From positions 29,867 to 93,866 of the forward strand of contig JAFVAT010000030.1 in NCBI GenBank assembly GCA_017480385.1: a stretch of DNA of 64,000 bases, written 5' to 3'. The number at the start of each line of letters is the position of its first letter. The stretch's first letter is position 1. The position numbers and the translations under genes are program-made. This DNA is from Alphaproteobacteria bacterium. GTDB lineage: Bacteria; Pseudomonadota; Alphaproteobacteria; CAAGCB01; CAG-977. This document shows positions 33,882 through 43,628 of the stretch, piece by piece. Below the pieces are notes generated by a model. The model did no database searches, had not been told where the DNA came from, and was given only the letters and a program-made list of their open reading frames with translations.

Positions 33882-34457
33882 ATGATGGAAAAAAAGCCCT
33901 CTTCTTTTATGCAAAAGCTGCCGAACTATTTGACTTTTATGCGTATTTTAGTCATTCCCGGCGTAGTGGCTTCTTTTTCTTTCCCCGGCATACTGGCCGC
34001 GTGGGTCGGCTGCGGATTATTTATGGCCGCTTCCATAACAGATTGGTTTGACGGTTATTTGGCCAGAAAATTTAAAAGCACGTCCAGTTTAGGACGCATT
34101 TTCGATCCGATCGCCGATAAATTGCTGGTAGCGGCCACACTGCTGATGATGGCTGCGTATGATCGGTTGGGGTATACGGGATTATGGCCGGCCGTCATTA
34201 TTTTGTGCCGCGAGGTGCTTGTGTCCGGCCTGCGCGAATTTTTGGCCGAAATCAAAATCGGACTACCGGTGACGCGCTTGGCTAAATGGAAAACGGGCAT
34301 TCAAATGGTGGCAATTCCCATGCTGATGGTGGCAGATTATTCCCCTTGGTTTTGCTATTTCGGCGAAGTAGGCGAAATTCTGATTTGGATCGCCGCTTTA
34401 CTGACCGTCATTACGGGGTACGATTACCTGCGCGCGGGGTTAAAGCATTTAAACTAA
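33882..34457 (+). CDS. pgsA: CDP-diacylglycerol-glycerol-3-phosphate 3-phosphatidyltransferase
   Basis: 191-aa inner-membrane enzyme making phosphatidylglycerophosphate. The CDP-alcohol phosphotransferase signature is complete: DWFDGYLARKF, then STSSLGRIFDPIADK. The N-terminal LPNYLTFMRILVIP matches PgsA. About five hydrophobic helices. Two adjacent ATG codons are possible starts. A terminator follows. Confidence 0.95.
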   Translation: MMEKKPSSFMQKLPNYLTFMRILVIPGVVASFSFPGILAAWVGCGLFMAASITDWFDGYLARKFKSTSSLGRIFDPIADKLLVAATLLMMAAYDRLGYTGLWPAVIILCREVLVSGLREFLAEIKIGLPVTRLAKWKTGIQMVAIPMLMVADYSPWFCYFGEVGEILIWIAALLTVITGYDYLRAGLKHLN

Positions 34458-34477
34458 TAAAAAGTCCCCTGAATGCA

Positions 34478-34506
34478 AAAGCCCGCTTTGCAACAGCGGG
34501 CTTTTT
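34478..34506 (+). terminator. intrinsic terminator of pgsA
   Basis: AAAGCCCGC / GCGGGCTTT perfect 9-bp stem with a 9-base loop, then T-run, 21 bases after the pgsA stop. Confidence 0.88.
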
Positions 34507-34547
34507 ATGTTAAACAAACAAAACGGAACTATGAGGAGAGGAATTTC

Positions 34548-35543
34548 ATGAAAAACATTATCTTGACCGGAGTCAAACCGACAGGAACGCCGCACTTGGG
34601 CAACTATTTCGGCGCAATCAAGCCGGCAATAGAATTAATGCATGAACCTGATGTTCAATGCTTTTATTTCATAGCGGATTATCATGCATTAACAACGCTA
34701 CAGTCTGCAGCTGAAATGCAGGAATACTTTTATGAAATCGCCTGCACGTGGCTGGCTGCCGGTCTTGATCCTGACAAGGCTGTTTTTTACAGACAATCTG
34801 ATATTCCGGAAGTCTTTGAACTGACAACTATCATTTCCAACGTCACGCCGAAAGGGCTGATGAACCGCGCTCATGCATATAAAGCGTGTGTGGAAAAAAA
34901 TGAGGCCGCCGGAGCGGATCGGGACGCGGACATTAACATGGGACTGTACAACTACCCGATTTTAATGGCAGCGGACATTATGCTGTTTAATACAAAATAC
35001 GTTCCTGTCGGTCAGGATCAAAAGCAGCATGTTGAGATTGCGCGTGACATCGCGCAATATTTCAATAAAAAATACGGAAAGTCCCTAATGGTTCCAAATC
35101 CAAGAATCAGCGAGGAGGTTGCAACATTAGCCGGATTGGACGGGCGGAAAATGTCCAAAAGCTATAATAACATTATTCCTCTGTTTTGTACGGAAAAGCA
35201 GCTGAACAAATGCGTAATGTCAATTAAAACGGACTGCGCTGGAGCAAATGATCCGAAGGATACAAACAGCATTTTGTTCACATTGTATAAATTATTCGCG
35301 ACGCCGGAACAGATTGCCGCGTATGAACAGGCTTTTCATGACGGCATTTTGTGGTCGGAAGCCAAAAAACAATTGTTTGAAGTTATGAACTCTTACTTAT
35401 CGCCGATGCGTGAAAAATATGATTATTACATGGCACACCATGAAGAAGTTGATGATATTTTAGCGCAGGGAGCGGCTAAGGCACGTCCGATTGCACAGGA
35501 AACGATGGAACGGATCAGAAAGGCAATCGGCGCCAGACATTGA
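34548..35543 (+). CDS. trpS: tryptophanyl-tRNA synthetase
   Basis: 331-aa class I synthetase charging tRNA-Trp. The HIGH-like motif is PHLGNYFGA near residue 15 and the KMSKS motif is GRKMSKSYNN. The tryptophan-site region PVGQDQKQHVEIARDIA is typical. The start is the ATG at 34548, preceded by GAGGAGAGG; the longer frame would run through the pgsA terminator. No leader peptide was seen in the short upstream gap. Confidence 0.96.
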   Translation: MKNIILTGVKPTGTPHLGNYFGAIKPAIELMHEPDVQCFYFIADYHALTTLQSAAEMQEYFYEIACTWLAAGLDPDKAVFYRQSDIPEVFELTTIISNVTPKGLMNRAHAYKACVEKNEAAGADRDADINMGLYNYPILMAADIMLFNTKYVPVGQDQKQHVEIARDIAQYFNKKYGKSLMVPNPRISEEVATLAGLDGRKMSKSYNNIIPLFCTEKQLNKCVMSIKTDCAGANDPKDTNSILFTLYKLFATPEQIAAYEQAFHDGILWSEAKKQLFEVMNSYLSPMREKYDYYMAHHEEVDDILAQGAAKARPIAQETMERIRKAIGARH

Positions 35544-35579
35544 TCTGAAACATCAGCAGAAAACGCTCTTTTATGCCGC

Positions 35580-35686
35580 AGGTACTAGCCGTGCGGGGGA
35601 CTAGCCGTATGGGCGTAAGTTTTTTTTATCGTGCCAACCGGCAGGGCCTAATCCCCGTCTGGAAGATGTCAGACCTGTAACGCCGT
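35580..35686. repeat. dispersed intergenic repeat, single divergent copy
   Basis: Contains two mini-motifs (CTAGCCGTGCGGGGG and CTAGCCGTATGGGCG), a run of eight T, then ATCGTGCCAACCGGCAGGG, CCTAATCCCCGTCTGGA and AGATGTC. It is the same core as the arrays at 14.4 and 63.85 kb, here between the convergent ends of trpS and serC. Confidence 0.82.
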
Positions 35687-36834
35687 CACGGCAATACCTG
35701 ATTATACGCCCAATCCAACCATGGACAGAGCTTTCTCACATCATCAGCTTCAATTGTCGCTCCGCACCAAAAGCGCAGGCCTGCCGGTGCGTCTTTGTAC
35801 GCATTGCAGTCAAACGCTGCACCTTCGTCGCCCAACAGCTTGACCATTGATTTGACGATTTCTTTTTGTTCTTCGGCGGATTTCGCTTTGAACCAATCGG
35901 CTTTAATAGACAGGCAGACGGACGTATTCGAACGATAGGACGCGTCCTGCGCCAAAAATTCCGCCCACTCGGATTTCGCCACAAAGTCTTCCAACACTTT
36001 AAAGCTGGCCTTAGAACGCGCAATCATGCCCTTTAAGCCGCCGACGGACTTGGCCCAGTTCAACGAGTCAATCACATCTTCCACACACATCATTGACGGC
36101 GTATTGATCACATCGCCAATAAAAATGCCTTCGTTCAGCCTGCCGTTTGTTGTCATACGGAACAGCTTCGGCATCGGCCAGGCCGGCGTATAGCTTTCCA
36201 GCCGTTCCACCGCGCGGGGACTGAGGATCAGAACGCCGTGCGCGCCCTCGCCGCCCAAAGCCTTCTGCCATGAAAAAGTCACGACGTCCAATTTATCCCA
36301 CGGCAGGTCCATTGCAAACGCAGCAGAAGTCGCATCACAAATCACCAAACCTTCCCGATCGGCGGCAATCCAATCGCCGTTCGGCGTGCAAACGCCTGAA
36401 GTTGTGCCGTTCCACGCAAACACAATATCACGTGTCTTATCCGCCTGCGATAAATCAGGCAGTTGACCGTACGGAGCGTCAAACACACGCACATCGTTCA
36501 GCTTCAGCTGTTTGACAACGTCCGTTACCCAGCCTTTTCCGAATGTTTCCCAAGAAAACATATCAACGCCTTTCGGTCCCAGCAAAGACCATAAAGCGGC
36601 TTCAACCGCGCCGGTATCCGACCCCGGCATAATGCCGATCCGGTAGGATTCAGGCAATTCCAACACTTCCCGCATTAAATCAAGCGCCAGTTTCAGACGG
36701 GAACGCCCCAACACGGACCGATGAGAACGTCCCAAAACATCTGTGCGCAGCACATCGGGCGTCCAACCGGGACGCTTGGCACACGGACCAGAAGAAAAAT
36801 TCGGGCAATTTGGTTTTTCAACAGGTTTCTGCAT
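35686..36834 (-). CDS. serC: phosphoserine aminotransferase (alphaproteobacterial type)
   Basis: PLP enzyme making phosphoserine in serine synthesis, 382 aa. The start NFSSGPCAKRPGW and TDVLGRSHRS are typical of the long alphaproteobacterial SerC. The PLP lysine lies in TFSWQKALGGEGAHG. Other landmarks: MPGSDTGAVEAALW and NGTTSGVCTPNGDWI. It starts 13 bases after glmM; serA and serB are not in the window. Confidence 0.93.
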   Translation of the reverse strand: MQKPVEKPNCPNFSSGPCAKRPGWTPDVLRTDVLGRSHRSVLGRSRLKLALDLMREVLELPESYRIGIMPGSDTGAVEAALWSLLGPKGVDMFSWETFGKGWVTDVVKQLKLNDVRVFDAPYGQLPDLSQADKTRDIVFAWNGTTSGVCTPNGDWIAADREGLVICDATSAAFAMDLPWDKLDVVTFSWQKALGGEGAHGVLILSPRAVERLESYTPAWPMPKLFRMTTNGRLNEGIFIGDVINTPSMMCVEDVIDSLNWAKSVGGLKGMIARSKASFKVLEDFVAKSEWAEFLAQDASYRSNTSVCLSIKADWFKAKSAEEQKEIVKSMVKLLGDEGAAFDCNAYKDAPAGLRFWCGATIEADDVRKLCPWLDWAYNQVLP

Positions 36835-36847
36835 TTCGATTTCCTTT

Positions 36848-38227
36848 TTATAAATGAGCTTCCAGCGCTTTAACTTCGCCGATCAAAGCCTGTGCAATAT
36901 CTTCTGCCATAGCCGCGATTTGCTCTCTGTCTTCGCCTTCCAGCATAATGCGGATCAAGGGTTCCGTCCCCGACGGGCGGATCAACAGACGCCCGTTATC
37001 GCCCAAAGCGCGTTCCGTCTTGTCAATCGCAATTTTGACCGGCTCGCTGTTTAATGCCGCTTTAGCTAAAGCGCGGTCGGACAGCCGCACATTCTTTAAT
37101 AACTGCGGCACCGGTTCAAACAAGTGCATCACGCGGCTGACCGCTTTTCTTTCCTTGACAACGGCAGCGCAAACCTGCAAAGCGGCAACAAGGCCATCTC
37201 CCGTTGTCGAATGTTCGCCTAAAATCAAGTGACCGGATTGTTCTCCGCCTAAATTATATCCGTCAGCACGCATTTTTTCGACCACGTACCGATCGCCAAC
37301 CTGCGTCCGAATGTGTTTCATGCCGTTGGCTTTCAAGTATCTTTCCAATCCCAGATTAGACATCACCGTCGTGACGACGCCATTGCCTTTCAAAATGCCA
37401 GCTTCTTTCCATTCGCGGCTGACCAGAGCTAAAATCTGATCACCGTCAATCACCTGCCCCTTTTCATCGCAGACAATCAGCCGGTCGGCATCGCCATCCA
37501 AAGCAATGCCGATATCCGCGCCAACCTCAACGACTTTTTCGCACATTTGGTCAGTATGAACGGCGCCGCAATTATCATTAATGTTGCGCCCGTCGGGATC
37601 AACGCCGATCGCGATAACTTCCGCGCCCAATTCATACAACACCGTCGGCGCAACACGATAAGAAGCCCCGTTCGCACAGTCCAAAACGACTTTCAGACCG
37701 TCCAAACGCTTGCCGCGCGGAAACGTATTTTTCACGTATTCAATATAGCGTCCGACTGCATCGTCCAGCCGCTTCGCCTGTCCGATCTGGGAAGACGGCG
37801 CCAGACAGTCTTTTGTATCGCCGAAAACGCGTTCTTCGATTTCCAGCTCCATTTCGTCAGACAGCTTGTAGCCATCGGGACCGAAAAACTTAATCCCGTT
37901 GTCTTCATACGGATTATGAGAAGCGGAAATCACAACGCCCAGATCCGCGCGCATGGATCGGGTCAGCATTGCCACAGCCGGCGTCGGCATCGGCCCCAAC
38001 AGCAGCACGTCCATACCGACCGCTGTAAAGCCGGCCACAAGCGCCATTTCGATCATATAGCCGGACAAACGCGTGTCCTTGCCGATTACAACTTGGCGGC
38101 GGTGGTCTCCGCGTTTAAACAAAGATCCAGCCGCAACCCCCAACCGCAAAGCGATTTCCGCCGTCATCGGGTCCTGATTGGCTTTTCCTCTGACACCGTC
38201 CGTTCCGAAAAGCTTCCGTACTGCCAT
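36848..38227 (-). CDS. glmM: phosphoglucosamine mutase
   Basis: 459-aa enzyme converting glucosamine-6-phosphate to glucosamine-1-phosphate for cell-wall and LPS precursors. The catalytic serine is in [18 protein letters not shown], the metal site is [11 protein letters not shown], the sugar loop GGEQSGHLI and the phosphate loop [12 protein letters not shown]. The start matches the family ([15 protein letters not shown]). It lies downstream of ftsH, as in many proteobacteria. Confidence 0.97.
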   Translation of the reverse strand: MAVRKLFGTDGVRGKANQDPMTAEIALRLGVAAGSLFKRGDHRRQVVIGKDTRLSGYMIEMALVAGFTAVGMDVLLLGPMPTPAVAMLTRSMRADLGVVISASHNPYEDNGIKFFGPDGYKLSDEMELEIEERVFGDTKDCLAPSSQIGQAKRLDDAVGRYIEYVKNTFPRGKRLDGLKVVLDCANGASYRVAPTVLYELGAEVIAIGVDPDGRNINDNCGAVHTDQMCEKVVEVGADIGIALDGDADRLIVCDEKGQVIDGDQILALVSREWKEAGILKGNGVVTTVMSNLGLERYLKANGMKHIRTQVGDRYVVEKMRADGYNLGGEQSGHLILGEHSTTGDGLVAALQVCAAVVKERKAVSRVMHLFEPVPQLLKNVRLSDRALAKAALNSEPVKIAIDKTERALGDNGRLLIRPSGTEPLIRIMLEGEDREQIAAMAEDIAQALIGEVKALEAHL

Positions 38228-38264
38228 TTTAAACTCCTTAATTTTTTGCTGTAAACAAACAGCT

Positions 38265-38304
38265 CTGTTCTATCGGATATGTTTTACCAAATCCGATAGA
38301 ACAG
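38265..38304. promoter_or_regulatory. long perfect inverted repeat between ftsH and glmM
   Basis: CTGTTCTATCGGAT / ATCCGATAGAACAG, 14 bp perfect, 12-base loop. On the minus strand no T-run follows directly, so it is not a standard terminator. It could be an mRNA processing or stability structure, or a binding site. Confidence 0.6.
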
Positions 38305-38338
38305 GCAATACACTTTCTGTTACAAAAATATACGATTT

Positions 38339-40300
38339 TTATGCCTCTGAAGAATCATCGCCCGTTTTAGCGCCGTCTTTCTGTTCTTCCTGCGGTTTAA
38401 CGGGAGCTTCAGCCGATTTTTCTTCGTTTTTTTCCGTTGCCGGCGCAGGATCCGTAACCGGCACGGTCGAACGGGAGGAAATATGTACGCCCGGTTCTTC
38501 ACGGGTCAGCTTTTCCCCTTTCAGCAACGCCTTCACCTCGTCCGCCGTCAAGGTTTCATATTCCAACAATCCCTGCGCTATCGCTTCCAGAATATCGCGC
38601 TTTTCCGTCAGGATACGGCGGCATTCCGCATATCCCCCCTCAACCAGAGCCTTGATTTCCGCATCAACTTTCGAAGCCAGCTCCTCGGACACATTTTTCC
38701 GCTGACTCAAAGAATAGCCGAGAAAAACTTCGCCGTCCGGCTCTTCGATCGCGATCGGACCGATATCCTTGTTCATTCCCCACTGCGTCACCATATTGCG
38801 CGCAATGTTCGTTGCAACCCGAATATCCTGAGAAGCCCCCGTGGATACCTGATCCGCGCCGAACACCATTTCTTCCGCCACACGGCCGCCGAAGCAAATC
38901 GCAATCTGTTCCTTTAAATAAATATACGAACGCGAATCTTTGTCATCTGTCGGCAAAGACATCGTGACCCCCAAAGCACGACCGCGGGGAATGATCGTTA
39001 CCTTGTGCAGCGGGTCTGAATGCGGAGATTCCAACATCATCAAAGCATGGCCGGCTTCATGATAGGCCGTCATTTTCTTGTCTTCTTCGGTCATGATATG
39101 AGATTTGCGTTCCGCCCCCATCATAACCTTGTCCTTGGCATATTCAAATTCCGCCATCGTGACAACGCGCTTGTTGCGTCTGGCCGCCAGCAAAGCGGCT
39201 TCATTGACCAAATTTGCCAAGTCCGCCCCCGAAAAGCCCGGCGTGCCGCGCGCTATTTTCTTTACATCGACATCGGGACCGATCGGACTCTTTTTCATGT
39301 GCACGGCCAGAATCTTTTCACGTCCGGCCAAATCGGGATTCGGCACCACAACCTGCCGGTCGAAACGTCCGGGACGCAATAACGCCGGATCCAGCACATC
39401 GGGACGGTTCGTGGCCGCGATTAAAATCACTGCCTCGTTCGTATCAAAACCGTCCATTTCGACCAACAGCTGGTTCAGCGTCTGTTCGCGTTCATCGTTT
39501 CCGCCGCCCAATCCTGCGCCGCGATGACGTCCGACCGCATCGATTTCATCAATAAAGACAAGGCAGGGAGAATGCTTCTTCGCCTGTTCGAACATATCGC
39601 GCACACGGGAAGCCCCGACGCCCACAAACATTTCCACAAAGTCGGAACCGGAAATCGTAAAGAACGGCACGTCCGCTTCTCCAGCAATTGCTTTTGCCAG
39701 CAATGTTTTTCCCGTTCCGGGAGGACCGACCAGCAAAACGCCGCGGGGAATTTTGCCTCCCAAACGCTGAAAACGTGCCGGATCCTTTAAAAAATCAACG
39801 ATTTCAACCAGATCTTCTTTAGCCTCGTCAATACCGGCCACGTCTTCAAAGGTAACTTTGTTGCCCTGCCCTTCCAACATGCGGGCGCGCGACTTGCCGA
39901 AATTCATTGCTTTGCCGTTGCCCGCAGCCATTTGGCGCATAAAGAAAATCCACACGCCGATAAACAAAACAAACGGCAGCCAATAAAGCAGCCCGCTCCA
40001 GAACGAAGATTCTCCCTCAGGCGGAACGGCAGTCACACGAACATTTTTATCCAGCAGCCGATCAACCAAGCCCGCATCGTCCGGCGCGTACAAAGCAAAC
40101 TTTTGTCCGTCCGTCAAAATGCCGGCGACTTTGTTGCCCTGCAAAACAACCTCCCGCACTTTTCCTTCCTGCACCTGCTGGGTAAATTCAGAAAAGGCCA
40201 TAACCGTATTGTTTTTAGTCGACGAACTGTTTTGAAATGTATCGAATAATGAAAATAGCAGAACTCCGACAACCAGCCAAACAAAAATATTTTTACTCAC
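38339..40300 (-). CDS. ftsH: ATP-dependent zinc metalloprotease FtsH
   Basis: 653-aa membrane AAA+ protease. Two N-terminal helices flank a periplasmic domain; then Walker [18 protein letters not shown], Walker [11 protein letters not shown], the second region of homology [18 protein letters not shown] and the zinc site [11 protein letters not shown]. The GTG at 40300 is preceded by AAGGCGG and is preferred over an earlier in-frame start inside the tilS end. The acidic/Ala-rich C-terminal tail is usual. Confidence 0.97.
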   Translation of the reverse strand: MSKNIFVWLVVGVLLFSLFDTFQNSSSTKNNTVMAFSEFTQQVQEGKVREVVLQGNKVAGILTDGQKFALYAPDDAGLVDRLLDKNVRVTAVPPEGESSFWSGLLYWLPFVLFIGVWIFFMRQMAAGNGKAMNFGKSRARMLEGQGNKVTFEDVAGIDEAKEDLVEIVDFLKDPARFQRLGGKIPRGVLLVGPPGTGKTLLAKAIAGEADVPFFTISGSDFVEMFVGVGASRVRDMFEQAKKHSPCLVFIDEIDAVGRHRGAGLGGGNDEREQTLNQLLVEMDGFDTNEAVILIAATNRPDVLDPALLRPGRFDRQVVVPNPDLAGREKILAVHMKKSPIGPDVDVKKIARGTPGFSGADLANLVNEAALLAARRNKRVVTMAEFEYAKDKVMMGAERKSHIMTEEDKKMTAYHEAGHALMMLESPHSDPLHKVTIIPRGRALGVTMSLPTDDKDSRSYIYLKEQIAICFGGRVAEEMVFGADQVSTGASQDIRVATNIARNMVTQWGMNKDIGPIAIEEPDGEVFLGYSLSQRKNVSEELASKVDAEIKALVEGGYAECRRILTEKRDILEAIAQGLLEYETLTADEVKALLKGEKLTREEPGVHISSRSTVPVTDPAPATEKNEEKSAEAPVKPQEEQKDGAKTGDDSSEA

Positions 40301-40314
40301 TTTAACCGCCTTAT

Positions 40315-41580
40315 TTATATGACAGGAGCCGTCCACTGCACCGCCGTGCACAATGCGCAGGCAGGCGTAAAACGAACCTGACAGCTTGCCTGAGTCCGTT
40401 TATACCCCAAATGAGGCGCAATAAAAAGCCCTTCGTTATCAAAAAGTGCCGGCAAAACGCAAAAAGTTCTTTTCGGAAAGGGACGTTTGCCCGCCGCAGC
40501 GTTTTTCAGCGGAGCAACAGACAGCAATTGATTCGGATTAAAATCCAGTTCAAAAGTAAACCTGTCCCAACGAAACATGGTTCGCCCGCCGACCTGTTCC
40601 GGCGCAGGCAGATCACTCAGCTCCCTCCAAATCAGGAGTCTGTTTTTTGCACAAGCGGCAATTCGGCACCCTCCCAGCGTTGCTCCCGAAAAGCCCTCCG
40701 ACATGATTTTTTCATACAATTTTTTTAATGACTCCGAACGCGGCGCATACGGCCTGTTTGCCGTAAAACGCAAAAAATCCCCCAAACAAAACAGGGCCGT
40801 TTCCTCAGACAACGAGTAAAACGCCTGCTTTGAAAAAAGTAAATATCCCCGATCGGACACATTGGTCTCGCTTTGAATGAACAAAGCCGCCTCCTTTTCA
40901 ATTTGCCGGCGCTTTTGTCCGTAAACCAGAGTTTGCTGAAAAGCCTCTTCAATCTGTTCCGCCATCAAGGCCTGCCGCAGACGCCCGCGGTCGAAATCAG
41001 AACTTAAGTTAGTTTCATCTTCCACCCACTGCATTTCATAAAAATGGTTATAGGCTCTTAAATCTGCCGGAGGAATACTCAATAACGGCCTCAAAATCCG
41101 CCCGAAATCCGTCCTTCGGACCGCTGACATGCCCGCCAGCCCGATCGGTCCGCTGCCGTGAGCCTGTCGAATCAAAAATGTTTCCGCCTGATCTTGCCGG
41201 TGATGCCCCAACAATAAAACAGAACACTTCTCCGCCAGACATGCCTCGGCCAACAAATAGTAACGAGCGTCCCGCGCCGCCTGCTCAATGCCATGCGCGG
41301 GCTTTTTTCCCTCCCATTTTAAAAGACGGCAGTGAATTCCCCGCCCCGTCAGCCGTTCCATTGTCAGGCGCGCCTGCTGTGCCGAAGAAGGCCGCAGACC
41401 ATGATCGACAATCAAAGCAATCATTTCCCCGTTTTGTTCCGCAACAAACTGCTGCGTTAACAGACACAGCGCCGTACTGTCCGCACCGCCCGAAACAGCG
41501 ACGGCAATCCTGCCGCCGTCAGGCAGGCCGAACGCCGTCATTGCCCTTTGAAAAACGGCCTGCGTCTGTTCTACGGACAT
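40315..41580 (-). CDS. tilS: tRNA(Ile)-lysidine synthase
   Basis: Modifies the wobble cytidine of tRNA-Ile(CAU) to lysidine; 421 aa. The PP-loop is [17 protein letters not shown], followed by [21 protein letters not shown] and a C-terminal region of lower conservation. It overlaps cpoB by 10 bases and precedes ftsH by 14, the common tilS-ftsH order. Confidence 0.94.
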   Translation of the reverse strand: MSVEQTQAVFQRAMTAFGLPDGGRIAVAVSGGADSTALCLLTQQFVAEQNGEMIALIVDHGLRPSSAQQARLTMERLTGRGIHCRLLKWEGKKPAHGIEQAARDARYYLLAEACLAEKCSVLLLGHHRQDQAETFLIRQAHGSGPIGLAGMSAVRRTDFGRILRPLLSIPPADLRAYNHFYEMQWVEDETNLSSDFDRGRLRQALMAEQIEEAFQQTLVYGQKRRQIEKEAALFIQSETNVSDRGYLLFSKQAFYSLSEETALFCLGDFLRFTANRPYAPRSESLKKLYEKIMSEGFSGATLGGCRIAACAKNRLLIWRELSDLPAPEQVGGRTMFRWDRFTFELDFNPNQLLSVAPLKNAAAGKRPFPKRTFCVLPALFDNEGLFIAPHLGYKRTQASCQVRFTPACALCTAVQWTAPVI

Positions 41581-42473
41581 GAAAGCTTCTGCACTTCCGT
41601 TTCAAGGCGTTTTTTCATTGATTCGGAAACCTTAGGATATTCCTTCGTAAAATTCTTAAATGCGATGCAGGCTTCGTCCTTTTTATTCAACTTGGCCATT
41701 GTAACGCCCAGCTTAAACAGATTATCCGGCGCCTTTTGGCTGCCGCGGTAATTCTGGAACCCTTCGGCAAAAGCAACTGCCGCTTTTGAGTACATAGACC
41801 GCGCGAAGAAAGATTCCCCCAGCCAGTATTGCGCATTTCCGGCCAGTTCATGTTTCGGATAAAGAGATAAAAACGCTTCAAACTCCGCCTGAGCCGTTTT
41901 GTAGTTCTGTTTTTTTATGGAGGCAAACGCTTGATCATACAGCTCTTTCGCTGATTTTTTGCCGTACCTATCCTTCATTTGCAGTTCTTTGTCTTTAGCC
42001 GCCTTTGCAGCAGCAGCTTCCTGCTCTTTTTTCTTTTTTTCGGCCTCTTTTTTCGCTTTTTCCGCCGTTAATTTTTCCTCTTCCATTTTTTTGATTTTCG
42101 TTTCTGCCGTCTGCAGCTTCTTTTCCATTTCAGTGAAACGCACGTTCATATCCGCGCTGACCCGATCTATCCGGTTCTGCAGTTCGTCCTGAATAAAACG
42201 AATGGTTTCAATTTCCCCCGTTAATTGACGCAAGTTTTGTTCTGCCTCCTGCAGCTGCATCAACATGGCGTCCAGTTTGTCCTCTGCGGGACTATCTGAA
42301 GAAGGCCGCTTCCTGCTGCCGACATAATTATTGGACAGCTTTTTCTGCACACCTTTCAAAGCGTCCTCCATACGGTCCAGCCGATCAGCCAATTCGCCGA
42401 CATTAACGGTTGCCGCTTCGGCAGAACCGACAAACATCACAAATCCTAAACAAAAAACAAAAATTCTATCCAT
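41571..42473 (-). CDS. cpoB: Tol-Pal system coordinator CpoB (YbgF)
   Basis: 300-aa periplasmic protein that links Tol-Pal with cell-wall synthesis at division. Signal peptide after the ATG at 42473 (DRIFVFCLGFVMFVGSAEA). Then a trimerising coiled coil (about residues 25-190, with a Lys/Glu/Ala-rich stretch) and C-terminal TPR units (ELYDQAFASIKKQNYKTAQ, AQYWLGESFFARSMY). It closes the Tol cluster and overlaps tilS. Confidence 0.92.
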   Translation of the reverse strand: MDRIFVFCLGFVMFVGSAEAATVNVGELADRLDRMEDALKGVQKKLSNNYVGSRKRPSSDSPAEDKLDAMLMQLQEAEQNLRQLTGEIETIRFIQDELQNRIDRVSADMNVRFTEMEKKLQTAETKIKKMEEEKLTAEKAKKEAEKKKKEQEAAAAKAAKDKELQMKDRYGKKSAKELYDQAFASIKKQNYKTAQAEFEAFLSLYPKHELAGNAQYWLGESFFARSMYSKAAVAFAEGFQNYRGSQKAPDNLFKLGVTMAKLNKKDEACIAFKNFTKEYPKVSESMKKRLETEVQKLSCP

Positions 42474-42487
42474 GTTCTCTGGTCCGT

Positions 42488-42527
42488 CAAAAATCAAAAA
42501 AGAGTGCTTTATTATAAAGCACTCTTT
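42488..42527 (-). terminator. intrinsic terminator of the second Pal-like gene
   Basis: AAAGAGTGCTTTA / TAAAGCACTCTTT perfect 13-bp stem with a 3-base loop; on the minus strand a T-rich tract follows. Confidence 0.88.
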
Positions 42528-42554
42528 CAAGATTATGCTAATCTTTTTTTAGGA

Positions 42555-42983
42555 TTAATCCGTCACGATCAAAGTCACGGTACGACGGTCTTCCGCCCAG
42601 CCTTTCGGCGTGTTCTGTGTTGTTGCCAATTCCGTTTCACCCATGGAAACGACGGAAACACGGTTCGGATTGATGCCGGCTTTTGTGATATAGTTTTTTA
42701 CGGCTTCAGCACGCTTTTCGCCCAAATGCATATTATACGCTTCTGTTCCGCGCGGATCCGTGTATCCTTGAACGATAATTTTCTTTTTCGGATTTTCTTT
42801 CAGCCATTTGATCTGCTTATCCAGCACTTTTTTGCCTTCCGCAGTTATTTCAGCCTGCCCCGTTGCAAAGAACACTTCGTCCTGACGGAATTCTTCTTTA
42901 AACGCTTCGCATTTCGTTGCGCTATGAGAACAAGCCGAAAGCATCAACAAAACGCCGAACGCGCTCAACACTGTTTTTTTCAT
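42555..42983 (-). CDS. OmpA/Pal-type lipoprotein, second copy
   Basis: 142-aa lipoprotein. The signal peptide ends in lipobox LLMLSAC; the OmpA domain has FFATGQAEITAEG, IIVQGYTDPRGTEAYNMHLG and RRTVTLIV, the peptidoglycan-binding pattern of Pal. It sits 80 bases after pal and looks like an old duplicate. An extra Cys (TKCEAF) follows the lipobox region. It has its own terminator, so the level can differ from pal. Probably envelope anchoring; the exact role is unknown. Confidence 0.88.
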   Translation of the reverse strand: MKKTVLSAFGVLLMLSACSHSATKCEAFKEEFRQDEVFFATGQAEITAEGKKVLDKQIKWLKENPKKKIIVQGYTDPRGTEAYNMHLGEKRAEAVKNYITKAGINPNRVSVVSMGETELATTQNTPKGWAEDRRTVTLIVTD

Positions 42984-43007
42984 TGTGATCTCTCCTTTAA
43001 ACAGTTC

Positions 43008-43042
43008 ATAAAAAAAAGCACCCTAAAATATAGGGTGCTTTT
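43008..43042 (-). terminator. intrinsic terminator after pal
   Basis: AAAAGCACCCTA / TAGGGTGCTTTT 12-bp stem with a 6-base loop, followed on the minus strand by T residues. It lies between pal and the second Pal-like gene. Confidence 0.87.
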
Positions 43043-43063
43043 CTTTATCGGATAAGCTGATAA

Positions 43064-43534
43064 TTAGTCTTTAACCAACGTGACGGCACGACGGTTCTGA
43101 GACCATGCAGCTTCGTTAGCGCCGACAACTGCCGGACGTTCCTTGCCATAGGAAATCACACGGATGCGATCGGCATCAACACCGCGGGAGATCAGATAAT
43201 TCTTAACAGCAACGGCACGGCGTTCACCTAAAGCCAAGTTATATTCACGCGTACCGCGATCGTCGGTATGTCCTTCGATCACAATCTTCTTCGTCGGGTT
43301 AGCTTTCAGATATTCTGCCTGAACCTTCAAAACTCTGACCGCATCAGCAGACAAGTTAGATTTATCAAAGCCAAAGAAAACACGATCTTTCGCATTCTGA
43401 ACAAAAGCTTCACTCTGTTCAGCAGCCTGCTGCGCAGCTGCGGAAGCTTCGTCTTCCTCTTCGGCGGGTGTTGTAGAAGCACAGCCGGAAATCAAAGCAA
43501 CGGCGGCTAAAACAGCAAACAAACGTTTTTTCAT
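43064..43534 (-). CDS. pal: peptidoglycan-associated lipoprotein Pal
   Basis: 156-aa outer-membrane lipoprotein that anchors the Tol complex to peptidoglycan. Lipobox LISGC, then a short acidic/Ala linker and the OmpA domain with FFGFDKSNLSADAVRVL, IVIEGHTDDRGTREYNLALG and QNRRAVTLV. The ATG at 43534 has AGGAG upstream. It follows tolB as expected, with its own likely promoter in the gap. Confidence 0.95.
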   Translation of the reverse strand: MKKRLFAVLAAVALISGCASTTPAEEEDEASAAAQQAAEQSEAFVQNAKDRVFFGFDKSNLSADAVRVLKVQAEYLKANPTKKIVIEGHTDDRGTREYNLALGERRAVAVKNYLISRGVDADRIRVISYGKERPAVVGANEAAWSQNRRAVTLVKD

Positions 43535-43573
43535 GAGATTACTCCTAAACAAAACAACCAAACTTTCTAAGTG

Positions 43574-43602
43574 AATTTAAGCAAATTTTCTTGTTTATGC
43601 AA
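43574..43602 (-). promoter_or_regulatory. likely pal promoter
   Basis: On the minus strand TTGCAT (43602-43597), 17-base spacer, TAAATT (43579-43574), 40 bases before the pal start. Confidence 0.5.
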
Positions 43603-43628
43603 CACTTATTTCATTTTTTCACTTTTTT

